A stretch of DNA of 64,000 nt from Aceticella autotrophica (GCF_017357865.1 NZ_CP060096.1:558001-622000); one strand, 5' to 3'. Positions 33,623-44,456 are shown, counted from the stretch's first letter. Made by a program: numbers and translations. Notes: generated by a model not told the origin, from the sequence alone.

Positions 33623-33916
33623 TTATTTTTTTGGGATAAGTGGAGGAGATGAAGGTTTTGATGGTTCATGTCGCGGAGAATGGACGACCGTAATGCTGTT
33701 CATTATTATTTCGATTTCTTCTTCGTTATTTTTATATTTTTTTCTACATTCTACCCGAGGAACAACAACTGTTATTTCATGAGGTATATTTATATTTATT
33801 TCCCTTTCCACTGTTATATTCAAACCATAAAGGGTTAAACTTACTTTGTCTTTACCTTTTTTTCTATTGCCGAGTATTTTCTTTAAAACATTTCTTAAGC
33901 ATTGAAATCCTTGCAT
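33623..33916 (-). CDS. Hypothetical protein, 97 aa
   Basis: No family recognised. A basic N-terminus (MQGFQCLRNVLKKILGNRKK) leads to a beta-rich middle with alternating hydrophobics (VSLTLYGLNITVEREIN, EITVVVPRVE) and a Pro/Ser-rich end (PSKPSSPPLIPKK). No signal peptide. The start ATG at 33916 is correctly spaced from GGAGGTGAAGG; ATG 33931 lies before that site. It may share a transcript with the radical SAM gene 57 bases downstream. Confidence 0.65.
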   Translation of the reverse strand: MQGFQCLRNVLKKILGNRKKGKDKVSLTLYGLNITVEREININIPHEITVVVPRVECRKKYKNNEEEIEIIMNSITVVHSPRHEPSKPSSPPLIPKK

Positions 33917-34036
33917 AACCTTCACCTCCATTATATAATATGCACAATCTGTATATGTGTCTCATATATATTGATATATATGACAAAATAAGACAGAAAA
34001 ATTACAATAGGCTATTTTATTTCCAATTTTCTACTA

Positions 34037-34065
34037 TTGAAAACATTATAAAATAGATGTATACT
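34037..34065 (+). promoter_or_regulatory. Promoter of the probable 6S RNA
   Basis: TTGAAA 34037-34042, 17-bp gap, TATACT 34060-34065, with no ribosome site or frame downstream. Confidence 0.72.
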
Positions 34066-34071
34066 GGTAGT

Positions 34072-34262
34072 GTCATCGAGAATCCTGGGAAGTTTGTCAA
34101 CGGTATTTTGTTTTCAACCAACACTATGACATTGGGAATCTGAACTCCTTTGTGGATGAAAAGCCTGCATCGACAGGACTTCAGAAATAAAGGATAGGAT
34201 ACCCACCTGCGAGAGCGGGCTTGAAAACATAACCGGACGGCTTCACGGGATGATGGTTTGAA
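34072..34262 (+). ncRNA. ssrS: Probable 6S RNA
   Basis: About 190 bases of GC-richer, non-coding sequence between a sigma-A promoter and the next gene's promoter. The ends pair: CATC and CCTGGGAAG near 34074-34093 match CTTCACGGG and GATG near 34242-34256, leaving a long rod with a central bubble, the 6S shape. CCCACCTGCGAGAGCGGGCTTG (34211-34232) forms a conserved-looking 3'-side hairpin. 6S RNA mimics an open promoter to bind sigma-A polymerase. Size, promoter and end pairing support it; identity is not proven. Confidence 0.58.
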
Positions 34263-34277
34263 ATTCTATTTTATGTA

Positions 34278-34306
34278 TTGACATAATATAATATTAGTGA
34301 TATATT
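34278..34306 (+). promoter_or_regulatory. Promoter of the radical SAM/regulator pair
   Basis: TTGACA 34278-34283, 17-bp gap, TATATT 34301-34306. Confidence 0.75.
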
Positions 34307-34372
34307 TTTTTTGAAGGATATTTTGGTTTTTTGGGTAAAATTGATTTATTGGGTAAAAAGGAGGAAGTTAAG

Positions 34373-35713
34373 ATGAATTTGCTTGACCCTATTGTTGGCG
34401 GTATTGTAAATTATATTGATAAGGATCCGGAAAAAAATCTTGACAGCATTGCAAACCTAATGTCAAAAGTCGCTATATTACCAGACCATAAGGAACAGAT
34501 AGAAAGCGTAAGAAGGTTTCTACATAATAAAGACAACAACTGGTATAAATTCACAATGAAAGGGCTTAAAAATATTGATAAAAATATTATCAAAAAATTA
34601 GTTTTGAATTTCTTTATAAATTGTAATTTCAAAGGTATTCCAAAGCAAAGGGAGATGGCGGAAAGGCTGGGGGTATCAGTACCATGGGCAATTTTAATTG
34701 ATCCTACTGAGGCATGTAATTTAAGATGTGTAGGATGTTGGGCTGGTGATTATGAACCACACAATCTTTCAAATGAAGTCCTTGATAGGGTTTTAACCGA
34801 GGCAGAACAACTTGGAATTTATTTTGTTGTTATGTCCGGTGGAGAACCAACCGTACGTTGGAAGGATATCGTTAAATTAGCTGAGAAGCATAATAATCAG
34901 GTATTTCTTCTTTTTACAAATGGAACCTTGATTGATGAGAAGGTTGCTCAAGATGTTAAACGTGTAGGGAATATTACCTTTGCAATAAGTATTGATGGAT
35001 TTAAAGAATCTACAGATGCAAGGCGTGGCGAAGGTACCTTTGATAAAGTAATGCATTCAATGGATATATTGCGGGAAAATGGTGTGCTGTTTGGATATTC
35101 AACCACGTATACAAGAAAAAATACTGAGGAAGTCGGCAGCGATGCCTTTGTGGATATGCTTATAAATAAAGGAGCTTATTTTGGCTGGTATTTCACATAT
35201 ATACCAATTGGCAAGGATGTAGATTATCAATTTATGGCGACAGCAGACCAGAGAAAGTACATGTATGAAAGAGCCAATTATATAAGAGAAAATAAGGAGC
35301 TTTTTGCGATAGATTTCTGGAATGATGGGGAGTATAGCGGTGGATGTATAGCAGGAGGCAGAAGATATCTGCATATAAATGCAGCTGGTGAAGTTGAGCC
35401 ATGTGCGTTTATACATTACTCTAATGTTAATATAAATGATGTAAGTCTTAAAGAAGCGTTACAGTCACCTATTATGAAATCATATCAGAAAAGGCAGCCA
35501 TTTAATGCAAATATGTTAAGACCATGTCCGCTTATAGACAATCCGGAAAAGCTACTGGAGATTGTAAATGAATCAGGTGCGCATAGCACACAAATTCACG
35601 ATGATTCTGATATACGTAAAACCGTTGACGAATTAAAGAAGGTTGCTGATAAATGGGGTAATGTTGCTGATGACATATGGGAAAAGAAATATCAAAATGC
35701 AAAAGAAGCTTGA
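34373..35713 (+). CDS. Radical SAM protein with C-terminal Cys cluster (SPASM-like)
   Basis: 446 aa. Radical-SAM motif ACNLRCVGCWAGD near residue 113 (CxxxCxxC), then MSGGEP near 160 for SAM binding. The C-terminal third has GGCIAGGRRYLHINAAGEVE followed by PCAFIHYSN and LRPCPLIDNP, which fits auxiliary Fe-S ligands of a SPASM or twitch domain. The N-terminal 100 residues form a helical extension. Substrate unknown. ATG 34373 follows AAGGAGG; the earlier GTG-type start lacks a site. A DNA-binding protein follows in the same direction. Confidence 0.86.
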   Translation: MNLLDPIVGGIVNYIDKDPEKNLDSIANLMSKVAILPDHKEQIESVRRFLHNKDNNWYKFTMKGLKNIDKNIIKKLVLNFFINCNFKGIPKQREMAERLGVSVPWAILIDPTEACNLRCVGCWAGDYEPHNLSNEVLDRVLTEAEQLGIYFVVMSGGEPTVRWKDIVKLAEKHNNQVFLLFTNGTLIDEKVAQDVKRVGNITFAISIDGFKESTDARRGEGTFDKVMHSMDILRENGVLFGYSTTYTRKNTEEVGSDAFVDMLINKGAYFGWYFTYIPIGKDVDYQFMATADQRKYMYERANYIRENKELFAIDFWNDGEYSGGCIAGGRRYLHINAAGEVEPCAFIHYSNVNINDVSLKEALQSPIMKSYQKRQPFNANMLRPCPLIDNPEKLLEIVNESGAHSTQIHDDSDIRKTVDELKKVADKWGNVADDIWEKKYQNAKEA

Positions 35714-35781
35714 CTCAAAGTTTATAATACCTTAAGATAGACTTAAGACAGATATGAAGCAAGAAAAGATGGGGTGTTAAA

Positions 35782-36453
35782 GTGGCATTGACTAAAAGAA
35801 AATTAGAGTTTTTAAAGATATTAATTAAATTATATGAGAAAAATAATAATCCGGTTCATTATATGGATGTAGCCGAAGCAATAGGGGTCAGTAAATGGAC
35901 TGCTTATGACATATTAAATGAACTTGAGAAACTGGGGTATGTCCAAAGGGAATATTATGTAAGTGCAGAGAAAACACAAGGCAGGTCCCTGCTTATGTAT
36001 GTACCGGATAAAAGCGCATATGATTTTTTTGATGCCGACTATGCAAATGAATGGGACTCCATTAAAAAAGATTTATTTAATTCTTTAAAGAGGTTTGATG
36101 GGAAAAAGACCTTGGGAAATATAATGAAGGAAATATCTCATAACGATAAACCTTTAAACTTTTGTGCATATATTTTAACAACTTTAATGCTTAACATTAA
36201 GATTTTAGATTTAGTTTCAATAAACAATGTAAGAAATTCCTTATTGATGGCATCTCCTGATTCTTCCCTTATTTTTTTCACTGGGGTTGTTATGGGGATT
36301 TTATTGAACCATAGATTTAAAGATGATATACAAAAAATTATAGAAATAGTCGGTATTTTTCACGAGAATGTGAAAAAACTCAATACCGATGAGAAACAAC
36401 TTTTAAATAATTTTTTAACAGAAAGTTTGAAAGAGGTTTCCAATCCTGTGTAG
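35782..36453 (+). CDS. Winged-helix DNA-binding regulator
   Basis: 223 aa. The N-terminal winged helix reads KLEFLKILIKLYEKNNNPVH, YMDVAEAIGVSKWTAYDILN and ELEKLGYVQREYYV. The remainder is helical with no known ligand domain that I recognise. The GTG start follows GGGGTG. It is 68 bases after the radical SAM gene with no terminator between, so the pair may be regulated together. Target unknown. Confidence 0.72.
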   Translation: MALTKRKLEFLKILIKLYEKNNNPVHYMDVAEAIGVSKWTAYDILNELEKLGYVQREYYVSAEKTQGRSLLMYVPDKSAYDFFDADYANEWDSIKKDLFNSLKRFDGKKTLGNIMKEISHNDKPLNFCAYILTTLMLNIKILDLVSINNVRNSLLMASPDSSLIFFTGVVMGILLNHRFKDDIQKIIEIVGIFHENVKKLNTDEKQLLNNFLTESLKEVSNPV

Positions 36454-36488
36454 GCATGAGAGGATTCATGGTAATCTTTCGCATATTT

Positions 36489-36509
36489 AAGGCCGTAAGG
36501 CCTTTTTTG
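36489..36509 (+). terminator. Terminator after the winged-helix gene
   Basis: AAGGCC-GTAA-GGCCTT followed by a T-run to 36508. Confidence 0.85.
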
Positions 36510-36551
36510 TATAATATAACGGGTATATTAATTGGTTATGGAGGAGTTAAC

Positions 36552-37703
36552 GTGAAATGTATTACAAAAGATGAGATAAGGGATTATGCTTCAAGCTGTG
36601 GGATAGACCTTATCGGTTTTGCCGAACCGGACTGTTTGGTGAAATATCATGATTTGCTTAAAGAAAGAGAGAATAACAATTATAGCTGTCCAATAGAGGA
36701 AAAAAATTATGAAAAAAGAATAAATCCACGGTTGATTATGGATAACATTAGGAGTATTATATCAATAGCTGTATCATACAATGTTGATTATGTACATGAA
36801 AAGCCCCAAAAAGGCTATGGGATTATATCAAGAACATCATGGGGTACGGACTATCATGCTGTACTAAAAAACAAGATGGATAAACTTGGTGGTTTTATTA
36901 AATCAAGGTGTCCTGATGTGGAACTTAAATGCCTTGTAGACAATAATCCGTTGCTTGAGAGAGCTATTGCATATAATGCAGGTATCGGTTTTTATGGAAA
37001 GAACAGTATGATTATTAATGAGGAATATGGTTCATATATATTTCTTGGCGAAATATTATGCAGTATCTATTTTGAACCGGATACACCTGTTGAGTCGAAA
37101 TGCGGTGAATGTGAATTATGCTTAAAGGCATGTCCGGGGCAGGCAATTGTAGAGCCATTTAAGATTAATGCCAACAGATGTTTGTCCTTTGCAACTATAA
37201 ATAAAGGATATCTCGATGATAAAACAGTTATAAAAATGGGAAGAAGGATATATGGATGTGATACATGCCAGAAGGTGTGTCCATATAATAAATGGGCGAA
37301 AAAAGTCTCAAGGCCTGAATTTGTGCCTGATAAACTTAAACCTAAGCATGACCTTACAGATATATTAAATATGGATAATAAAAAATTTAAGCAGGTATTC
37401 GGACCGACTGCTTCTTCATGGAGAGGAAAGAGGACAATAATAAGAAATGCAATTATAGCCTGCGCAAATACAAATGAAAAAAATTGTATAAATACATTAA
37501 AAAAAATATTATATGGCGATAATTCATATTTAAGAGGGTATAGTGCATGGGCATTAAGCGTCATTGGGGGCAAAGAGTTATCAAAGGATATAGATGAGGT
37601 TTTAGGAAAAGAAGGAGATGAGAGGTCAAAAAAAATGATGATTGATGCACTAAAAAAATTGAAGGGTGATGTATTTGAGGATAATACGGGAAGAGGCATC
37701 TGA
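36552..37703 (+). CDS. queG: Epoxyqueuosine reductase
   Basis: Cobalamin and [4Fe-4S]-dependent enzyme for the last step of queuosine synthesis in tRNA. 383 aa. Two ferredoxin-like clusters are seen: CGECELCLKACP and CDTCQKVCPYNK, with the conserved catalytic-region block VDNNPLLERAIAYNAGIGFY and GKNSMIIN upstream. C-terminal HEAT-like repeats (RNAIIACANTNEKNCI, LRGYSAWALSVIGG) bind tRNA. The GTG start follows GGAGGAG; the longer open frame upstream runs through the previous terminator and is not real. Its end overlaps nth. Confidence 0.94.
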   Translation: MKCITKDEIRDYASSCGIDLIGFAEPDCLVKYHDLLKERENNNYSCPIEEKNYEKRINPRLIMDNIRSIISIAVSYNVDYVHEKPQKGYGIISRTSWGTDYHAVLKNKMDKLGGFIKSRCPDVELKCLVDNNPLLERAIAYNAGIGFYGKNSMIINEEYGSYIFLGEILCSIYFEPDTPVESKCGECELCLKACPGQAIVEPFKINANRCLSFATINKGYLDDKTVIKMGRRIYGCDTCQKVCPYNKWAKKVSRPEFVPDKLKPKHDLTDILNMDNKKFKQVFGPTASSWRGKRTIIRNAIIACANTNEKNCINTLKKILYGDNSYLRGYSAWALSVIGGKELSKDIDEVLGKEGDERSKKMMIDALKKLKGDVFEDNTGRGI

Positions 37704-38322
37704 GGTTATAAAAATACTTCAGGAAAATTATCCTGACACGAGATCGGGGCTTCGTTTTAACAATGTATTTGAACTTTTGATTGCAACAATATTGTCTGCA
37801 CAATGTACCGACAAAAGGGTAAATATTGTTACTGAAAGGCTTTTTTCTAAGTACAAGACCCCTTATGATTTTGCCGATATGAATCAGGAGGCATTGGAGA
37901 AGGAAATAAAAGATTGTGGCTTGTACAGAAATAAATCTAAAAACATAATTAATACATGCAAAATATTATGTGAAAAATATAATGGTGAAGTACCGGATGA
38001 GTTAAGTAAATTGATGGAATTACCCGGTGTAGGACGCAAAACGGCAAATGTTATATTAAGCAATGGATTTTTAAAGGAGGCAATTGCTGTTGATACACAC
38101 GTATTCAGGGTTTCAAACAGAATAGGATTTGCCGACAGCAAGGACGTGTTTAAAACAGAAATGCAGCTTAGGGATATTATTCCGAAAAATTTATGGTCCA
38201 AATCCCACCATTTATTGATATATCACGGACGAAATATTTGTACCGCAAGAAAGCCAAAATGCAATATTTGTCCTATTAATCACATATGTTTATTTAATAA
38301 AAATGCAATGAAAATTGAATAA
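37669..38322 (+). CDS. nth: Endonuclease III (DNA glycosylase/AP lyase)
   Basis: 217 aa. Removes oxidised pyrimidines from DNA. FELLIATILSAQCTDKRVN, then the helix-hairpin-helix LPGVGRKTANVIL with the catalytic Lys, AVDTHVFRVSNRIG with the catalytic Asp, and the cluster CTARKPKCNICPINHIC (Cx6Cx2Cx5C) are all present. Start is uncertain: GTG 37666, ATG 37669 or TTG 37675; GAAGGG upstream sits closest to ideal for TTG 37675. It overlaps queG by about 30 bases. Confidence 0.95.
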   Translation: MYLRIIREEASEVIKILQENYPDTRSGLRFNNVFELLIATILSAQCTDKRVNIVTERLFSKYKTPYDFADMNQEALEKEIKDCGLYRNKSKNIINTCKILCEKYNGEVPDELSKLMELPGVGRKTANVILSNGFLKEAIAVDTHVFRVSNRIGFADSKDVFKTEMQLRDIIPKNLWSKSHHLLIYHGRNICTARKPKCNICPINHICLFNKNAMKIE

Positions 38323-38368
38323 ATGTTAATTTCGCAAGATAAAAGTTTATATTTTGGGGGAGGCAAAG

Positions 38369-39781
38369 ATGGAAACTAAAGATAGGAAGGCAGATAGAAA
38401 AAAAATTAATTATTTTTATATTATCATTTTAACCATAGTAATTATATTATTTACTGGTTCTATATCGCTGTCTTATTTTATTTTAAAACAGGATGTAATA
38501 ACAAAAGGGGTTTTTGTAAATGACATTGATTTAAGTCATTTAACCAAACAACAGGCACTTGAAAAATTAAAGAACAGCTTGAAGCCGATGGGAAACATAG
38601 ATATTATTCTTACATATAATGGTAAGCAATATAAGGTGCCGCAAGACAAACTTAAATTAAGCTACAACTATAATCAAATGGTTGATGATGCTTATAATAT
38701 CGGAAGGAAAGGCAATTATTTAGAACGTTTAAAAACAATATATGAGACAGGTAAGCAGGGTAAGCGTTTAAAATATTATATGAAGGCTGACTATGCAAAT
38801 TTAAATGGATATATAAAAGATATTGCAAAGGAAATAGATAGGGAACCAGTAAATGCAAAAATCAGTATTAAAAATGGAAGTATCTCCCTTACAGATGATA
38901 TACCGGGGCAAAAAGCAGATACTGATAAGGTTTTAAAGGATATAGAAAAAGAAGTTGATGGTATGATAAAGGGGGATATAAAGGAAAATAAGGCTGTTAT
39001 CCCTATTGCGGTGAATATGATTGATGCCAAAATAAAAAAATCTGCGCTTGAAATGATAAAAGACAAGGTTTCAACATTTTCAACGGTTTTTAATCCTGCC
39101 GATGCAAATAGAACAGAGAATTTAGCTGTTGCTGCAAAGGCTGTTAACGGTAAGCTTATTATGCCGGGGGATAAATTTTCTTTAAATAAAACATTAGGAC
39201 CAAGGATTATAGAAAATGGATATAAGGAAGCCCCTGTTATAATTAACAATAAACTTGAACCGGCTATTGGAGGTGGAATATGTCAGGTTGCCACTACCCT
39301 TTATAATGCGGTATTAAGGGCAGACTTGAAAGTTGATGAAAGATATCACCATGCCTTTCCGGTCGGATATATACAGCCGGGGCAGGATGCCACAATATCA
39401 GGGGATGCGTTGGATTTAAAATTTGAAAATCAATTACAATATCCGATTTACATAGAAGCTTATATCAGCAATAATAAATTTATTGTAAATTTATACGGAT
39501 ATTCCAGTGACAAATCTAAAAGAATTGAAATATATTCAGAAATTGTCGAAACATATACCCCAAAGATTGTATATATTGATGACCCTACGATAGATGAAGG
39601 AAAAGAGCAGGTAGAGGTTCAGGAACATACTGGTTATAAGGTTAACACATATAAATTGATTTATAAAAATAATGTACTTGTAAAAAAGGAATTTCTTTAT
39701 ACAGATGTGTATGATCCTATTAACGGGGTAGTGAAACGGGGTACGAAAAAGACGTCTGTTACCGTTAAACCGGAAAGCTAA
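38369..39781 (+). CDS. VanW-family wall-associated protein
   Basis: 470 aa. Residues about 15-38 form a signal-anchor helix. Next come a peptidoglycan-binding_4/YoaR-type domain (FVNDIDLSHLTKQQALEKLK near 48; PVNAKISIKNGS near 160), then the VanW domain (FSTVFNPADANRTENLAVAA near 236; PGDKFSLNKTLGPR; IGGGICQVATTLYNAVLRA; YHHAFPVGYI) and a G5-like end (YIDDPTIDEGKEQVEVQEHT). These proteins sit outside the membrane and contact peptidoglycan; VanW's exact action is unknown. ATG 38369 follows GGGGGAGG. Confidence 0.92.
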   Translation: METKDRKADRKKINYFYIIILTIVIILFTGSISLSYFILKQDVITKGVFVNDIDLSHLTKQQALEKLKNSLKPMGNIDIILTYNGKQYKVPQDKLKLSYNYNQMVDDAYNIGRKGNYLERLKTIYETGKQGKRLKYYMKADYANLNGYIKDIAKEIDREPVNAKISIKNGSISLTDDIPGQKADTDKVLKDIEKEVDGMIKGDIKENKAVIPIAVNMIDAKIKKSALEMIKDKVSTFSTVFNPADANRTENLAVAAKAVNGKLIMPGDKFSLNKTLGPRIIENGYKEAPVIINNKLEPAIGGGICQVATTLYNAVLRADLKVDERYHHAFPVGYIQPGQDATISGDALDLKFENQLQYPIYIEAYISNNKFIVNLYGYSSDKSKRIEIYSEIVETYTPKIVYIDDPTIDEGKEQVEVQEHTGYKVNTYKLIYKNNVLVKKEFLYTDVYDPINGVVKRGTKKTSVTVKPES

Positions 39782-39808
39782 AACAACGAGTTTATCACTC
39801 GTTGTTTT
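39780..39808. terminator. Bidirectional terminator between the VanW and PerR genes
   Basis: AAAACAACGAGT, a 5-base loop, ACTCGTTGTTTT. The perR stop codon lies inside it. Confidence 0.82.
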
Positions 39809-40229
39809 GCTGTTTTATTTTTTTCTTACACTCAGGGCAATAGCCGTAGAAATATAATTTTTGTCCTGTAAGCAAATAATCTGTGTGTTTATTTACTTCC
39901 TTTAAAAGGTCCTTTAAAACATCTTCATCAAGGTCATCAACACGATTGCAGCTTACACATATAAGGTGCGGATGTGACTTTACATTTGCATCATATCTGA
40001 AGCTGCCTTCACCTACATTAAGCTCCTGAACAAGACCAATATTTTTCAACATTTCCAATGTTTTGTATACGGTTGCAAGACTCATTGCAGGGAAATCGGC
40101 TGACAATTTTTTGTAAATTGTTTCCGCACTTGGATGTTCTTTTGTGTTTTGTAAGACATTGATGATAGCAAGCCGCTGTGGTGTAACCTTTAGCCCGTTT
40201 TGTTTCAAGATTGTTAAAATATCATTCAA
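39795..40229 (-). CDS. perR: Fur-family regulator, PerR-like
   Basis: 144 aa. N-terminal winged helix LKVTPQRLAIINVLQN, with MSLATVYKTLEMLKNIGL as recognition region. HPHLICVSC holds metal ligands of the sensing site and a structural zinc Cys; the second Cys pair is in CPECKKK. The His and Asp pattern fits the peroxide-sensing PerR branch (YDANVKSHPHLIC), but a Fur role cannot be excluded. It is transcribed divergently from the next gene. Confidence 0.87.
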   Translation of the reverse strand: MNDILTILKQNGLKVTPQRLAIINVLQNTKEHPSAETIYKKLSADFPAMSLATVYKTLEMLKNIGLVQELNVGEGSFRYDANVKSHPHLICVSCNRVDDLDEDVLKDLLKEVNKHTDYLLTGQKLYFYGYCPECKKKIKQQNNE

Positions 40230-40260
40230 CCTTATCCCTTCTTTCTACCTCTATTACAAA

Positions 40261-40281
40261 TTAATAATATATATTTATTAA
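40261..40281. promoter_or_regulatory. Possible Fur/PerR-type operator
   Basis: TTAATAA, a 7-base AT spacer, TTATTAA: a dyad in the perR leader. The spacing differs from the classical PerR box, so autoregulation at this site is tentative. Confidence 0.35.
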
Positions 40282-40390
40282 TATTTTGTGTTTATATTAT
40301 ATAATTTTTGTTTGAATTTGTCAATTGATTTTATATAAATTAATTTTATAGTATAATTAAGTTATGGGAAGAAACTAAGGAGGGTGAGTG

Positions 40391-41209
40391 ATGGGGTACA
40401 AGTTAATTGCCGTTGATATGGATGATACATTATTGACACATGACAAAAAGATTTCAGAAGAAAATATTAAAGCATTAAGATTGGCTCATGAGAAGGGTAT
40501 TCGTATTGTAATTTCAACAGGAAGGATATATGCCTCTGCATATTCATATTCTGAAGTATTGGGTTTTAAACCTTTTATTATAGCCAGCAATGGAGCAATT
40601 ATCAGGGATCCAGATAATAGGAAACTATATGAAAGTGTAATGGATATGAATGAAATTGTCCAATTAATCAGGATAAGTGAAAGATACAACACATATTACC
40701 ATTTTTATAGTGATACTACTGTATATACACCGGAGGTCTCAAATAAATATGAAAAATATGCCGAATGGAATAAATTATTTTCATCATTTTTAAAGGTTGA
40801 TGTTAAGGAGATTGAAAATCCGCTTGTTAATGTATATAAATTAAATACATCTATTGTAAAGTACGTAATATTTAATGATGATAATAATCTGATAAAAATA
40901 ATTAGAGATGACCTTGGTGTTAAAAGTAACCTTAATATAACAAGCTCATATTTCAATAATATTGAAATTATAAATAAAGGTGTTAATAAAGGAAACGCCC
41001 TAAAAATACTGGGGGATTATTATAATATTGACAGGAGTGAAATGATAGCTGTCGGAGACAGTGAAAATGACCTTGAAATGGTGAGATATGCCGGACTTGG
41101 TGTTGCGGTTGATAATGCAATTGATCTTCTTAAGAGTAATGCGGATTTTATCACAAAGTCAAATATGGACAATGGAGTAGCACATGTAATAGAAAAATAT
41201 ATACTATAA
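40391..41209 (+). CDS. Cof-type HAD-superfamily phosphatase
   Basis: 272 aa. HAD motif I DMDDTLLTHDKKIS (nucleophile Asp near residue 9), motif II STGR near 43, motif III Lys near 198 (NKGVNKGNALKIL), and motif IV VGDSENDLEMVRYAGLGVA. The C2B cap places it in the Cof/YidA group, which dephosphorylates sugar phosphates, flavin or pyridoxal phosphates. Precise substrate unknown. ATG 40391 follows AAGGAGG. Confidence 0.93.
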   Translation: MGYKLIAVDMDDTLLTHDKKISEENIKALRLAHEKGIRIVISTGRIYASAYSYSEVLGFKPFIIASNGAIIRDPDNRKLYESVMDMNEIVQLIRISERYNTYYHFYSDTTVYTPEVSNKYEKYAEWNKLFSSFLKVDVKEIENPLVNVYKLNTSIVKYVIFNDDNNLIKIIRDDLGVKSNLNITSSYFNNIEIINKGVNKGNALKILGDYYNIDRSEMIAVGDSENDLEMVRYAGLGVAVDNAIDLLKSNADFITKSNMDNGVAHVIEKYIL

Positions 41210-41220
41210 GGCATTTGTTT

Positions 41221-41260
41221 AAAGAGTATATTCAAGTACTTGCATATACTCTTTATGTTT
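41221..41260 (+). terminator. Terminator after the HAD phosphatase
   Basis: AAAGAGTATAT at 41221-41231 pairs with ATATACTCTTT at 41244-41254, followed by ATGTTTT. Confidence 0.72.
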
Positions 41261-41317
41261 TGGAGAAGATAGAGAAATAACAGGACTGATTGGGAAGTAT
41301 GTTAAAATATTAATTAT

Positions 41318-41346
41318 TTGAAAAATATACTAAAATAATATAAAAT
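41318..41346 (+). promoter_or_regulatory. Promoter of the glycolytic cluster
   Basis: TTGAAA 41318-41323, 17-bp gap, TAAAAT 41341-41346. A leader of about 93 bases follows. Confidence 0.6.
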
Positions 41347-41400
41347 AAGAAATGAGAAGGTTTGTATTTCCAATTTTAAATGTTAAAAGTTTTCTATGCA

Positions 41401-42453
<1,053 letters not shown>

Positions 42454-42513
42454 TAAAGCCTATACCTTAAATATTCGGGTAATAAAATTATTTTAATAGG
42501 AGGCTTACCATCT

Positions 42514-43695
42514 ATGAAAAAGACTGTTAGGGATATTGATGTAGCAGGTAAAAGGGTGCTTGTAAGGGTAGATTTTAATGTTCCTATGGATAAAGAAAAA
42601 AATATAACGGATGATACAAGAATTAAAGCAGCACTGCCTACCATCAAATATCTTTTGAATAATAGGGCAAAGGTTATACTTGTGTCACATCTTGGAAGAC
42701 CCAAAGGAAAGATAAATCCTGAATATTCTCTAAAACCGGTTGCAAAAAGGTTATCAGAACTTTTAAATAAACCTGTTATTATGGCGGATGACGTTATTGG
42801 AGAAGATGCGAAAGCAAAGGTGGTCGCCCTGAAAGAAGGAGAAGTGCTTTTGTTGGAGAATGTAAGATTTTGTCCGGAGGAGGAAAAAAACGATCCCCAA
42901 TTTTCAAAAGAATTGGCTTCATTTGCCGATATCTATGTAAATGATGCATTTGGCACCGCTCACAGGGCACATGCATCAACAGCCGGTGTCGCGGCATATA
43001 TTCCCGCCGTATCTGGTTTCCTGATGGAAAAGGAACTGACTTTTTTAGGAGAAGCAATTAAAAATCCTAAAAGACCTTTTGTTGCGGTTCTCGGGGGGTC
43101 AAAGGTTTCTGACAAAATAGGTGTGATAACAAATCTTCTTGATAAGGTTAATAGCATTTTAATTGGTGGAGGAATGGCATATACCTTTTTAAAAGCACAG
43201 GGTTATGAAATAGGCAAATCTTTATTAGAAGAGGATAAACTTAGTTTAGCAAGGGACCTTCTTGAAAGAGCGAAACAAAAAGGCGTTAATATGCTGCTAC
43301 CTGTTGATACGGCTGTATGCAAGGAGTTAAAATCAGGAACACCGTATAAAATTGTGGATATAGATAAAATACCAAAGGATGAAATCGGTGTAGATATAGG
43401 TCCAAGGACAGCGGAAGAATTCTCTAAAATAATAAAAAATGCAAAAACAGTTGTTTGGAATGGACCTATGGGAGTATTTGAAATAAATGAATTTGCAAAA
43501 GGTACAGAGGCTATAGCTAAAGCAATGAGCGAATGCGCAGGCATTACCATAATAGGCGGAGGAGATTCTGCCGCTGCTGTTGAAAAGCTTGGATATGCCG
43601 ATAAAGTATCTCATATATCAACTGGCGGCGGTGCTTCCTTAGAATTTTTGGAAGGCAAAGTTTTACCGGGAATTGATGCTTTAAATGATAAATAA
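42514..43695 (+). CDS. pgk: Phosphoglycerate kinase
   Basis: 393 aa. Converts 1,3-bisphosphoglycerate and ADP to 3-phosphoglycerate and [23 protein letters not shown] near residue 15, SHLGRPKG near 60, [19 protein letters not shown] near 110, [21 protein letters not shown], and the C-terminal [16 protein letters not shown] and [16 protein letters not shown] are all normal. Ribosome site AGGAGG; 60 bases after gap. Confidence 0.98.
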   Translation: MKKTVRDIDVAGKRVLVRVDFNVPMDKEKNITDDTRIKAALPTIKYLLNNRAKVILVSHLGRPKGKINPEYSLKPVAKRLSELLNKPVIMADDVIGEDAKAKVVALKEGEVLLLENVRFCPEEEKNDPQFSKELASFADIYVNDAFGTAHRAHASTAGVAAYIPAVSGFLMEKELTFLGEAIKNPKRPFVAVLGGSKVSDKIGVITNLLDKVNSILIGGGMAYTFLKAQGYEIGKSLLEEDKLSLARDLLERAKQKGVNMLLPVDTAVCKELKSGTPYKIVDIDKIPKDEIGVDIGPRTAEEFSKIIKNAKTVVWNGPMGVFEINEFAKGTEAIAKAMSECAGITIIGGGDSAAAVEKLGYADKVSHISTGGGASLEFLEGKVLPGIDALNDK

Positions 43696-43709
43696 AAGAG
43701 GTGTTTTAA

Positions 43710-44456
43710 TTGAGGAAACCAATAATTGCAGGAAACTGGAAAATGCATATGACACCATTTGAAGCTCAAAATCTTGCGAAAGAACTGATACCTCTTGTTA
43801 AAAATACAGATGTCGAAGTTGTTGTTATTCCTCCTTTTGTTGATTTAATTGATGTAAAAAAAATAATTAACGGAACGAATATAGAGCTTGGAGCACAGAA
43901 TATGCACTGGGAGGAAAAAGGTGCATTTACCGGCGAGATATCTCCGGTTATGCTTAAAGAAATAGGTGTTAAATATGTTATAATCGGTCATTCGGAAAGA
44001 AGACAATATTTTGCTGAAACAGATGAGACAGTCAACAAAAAGGTTTTGTCTGCTTTAAATCATGGTTTAAATCCGATTATATGTGTTGGAGAAAGACTTG
44101 AGGAGAGAGAGGATGGAAAGGCTTTTGAGGTCGTAAAAAAACAAACTGTTGCGGCATTTAAGGATATAGAAAAGGATATGGTAAAAGATGCTGTTATTGC
44201 ATATGAGCCAATATGGGCAATAGGTACAGGCAGGACTGCTACTTCAAAGGATGCAAATGACGTAATCAAGGTGATAAGGGAAACAATTGCAAATATTTAT
44301 GATGAAAATATTGCCGATATGGTTAGAATACAATATGGAGGCAGTGTAAAACCTGATAATGCATCAGAACTTATGGCTGAAAGTGATATAGACGGGGCAT
44401 TAGTCGGCGGAGCAAGTTTGAAAGCACAGGATTTTGCAAGGATTGTAAATTATTAA
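43710..44456 (+). CDS. tpiA: Triosephosphate isomerase
   Basis: 248 aa, complete TIM barrel. NWKMHM near residue 10 has the active-site Asn/Lys, IIGHSERRQYF the catalytic His, YEPIWAIGTGRTAT the catalytic Glu, and IQYGGSVKPDNA with VGGASLKAQDF binds phosphate. The start is TTG 43710 after AGAGGTG, 14 bases from pgk. Confidence 0.98.
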   Translation: MRKPIIAGNWKMHMTPFEAQNLAKELIPLVKNTDVEVVVIPPFVDLIDVKKIINGTNIELGAQNMHWEEKGAFTGEISPVMLKEIGVKYVIIGHSERRQYFAETDETVNKKVLSALNHGLNPIICVGERLEEREDGKAFEVVKKQTVAAFKDIEKDMVKDAVIAYEPIWAIGTGRTATSKDANDVIKVIRETIANIYDENIADMVRIQYGGSVKPDNASELMAESDIDGALVGGASLKAQDFARIVNY

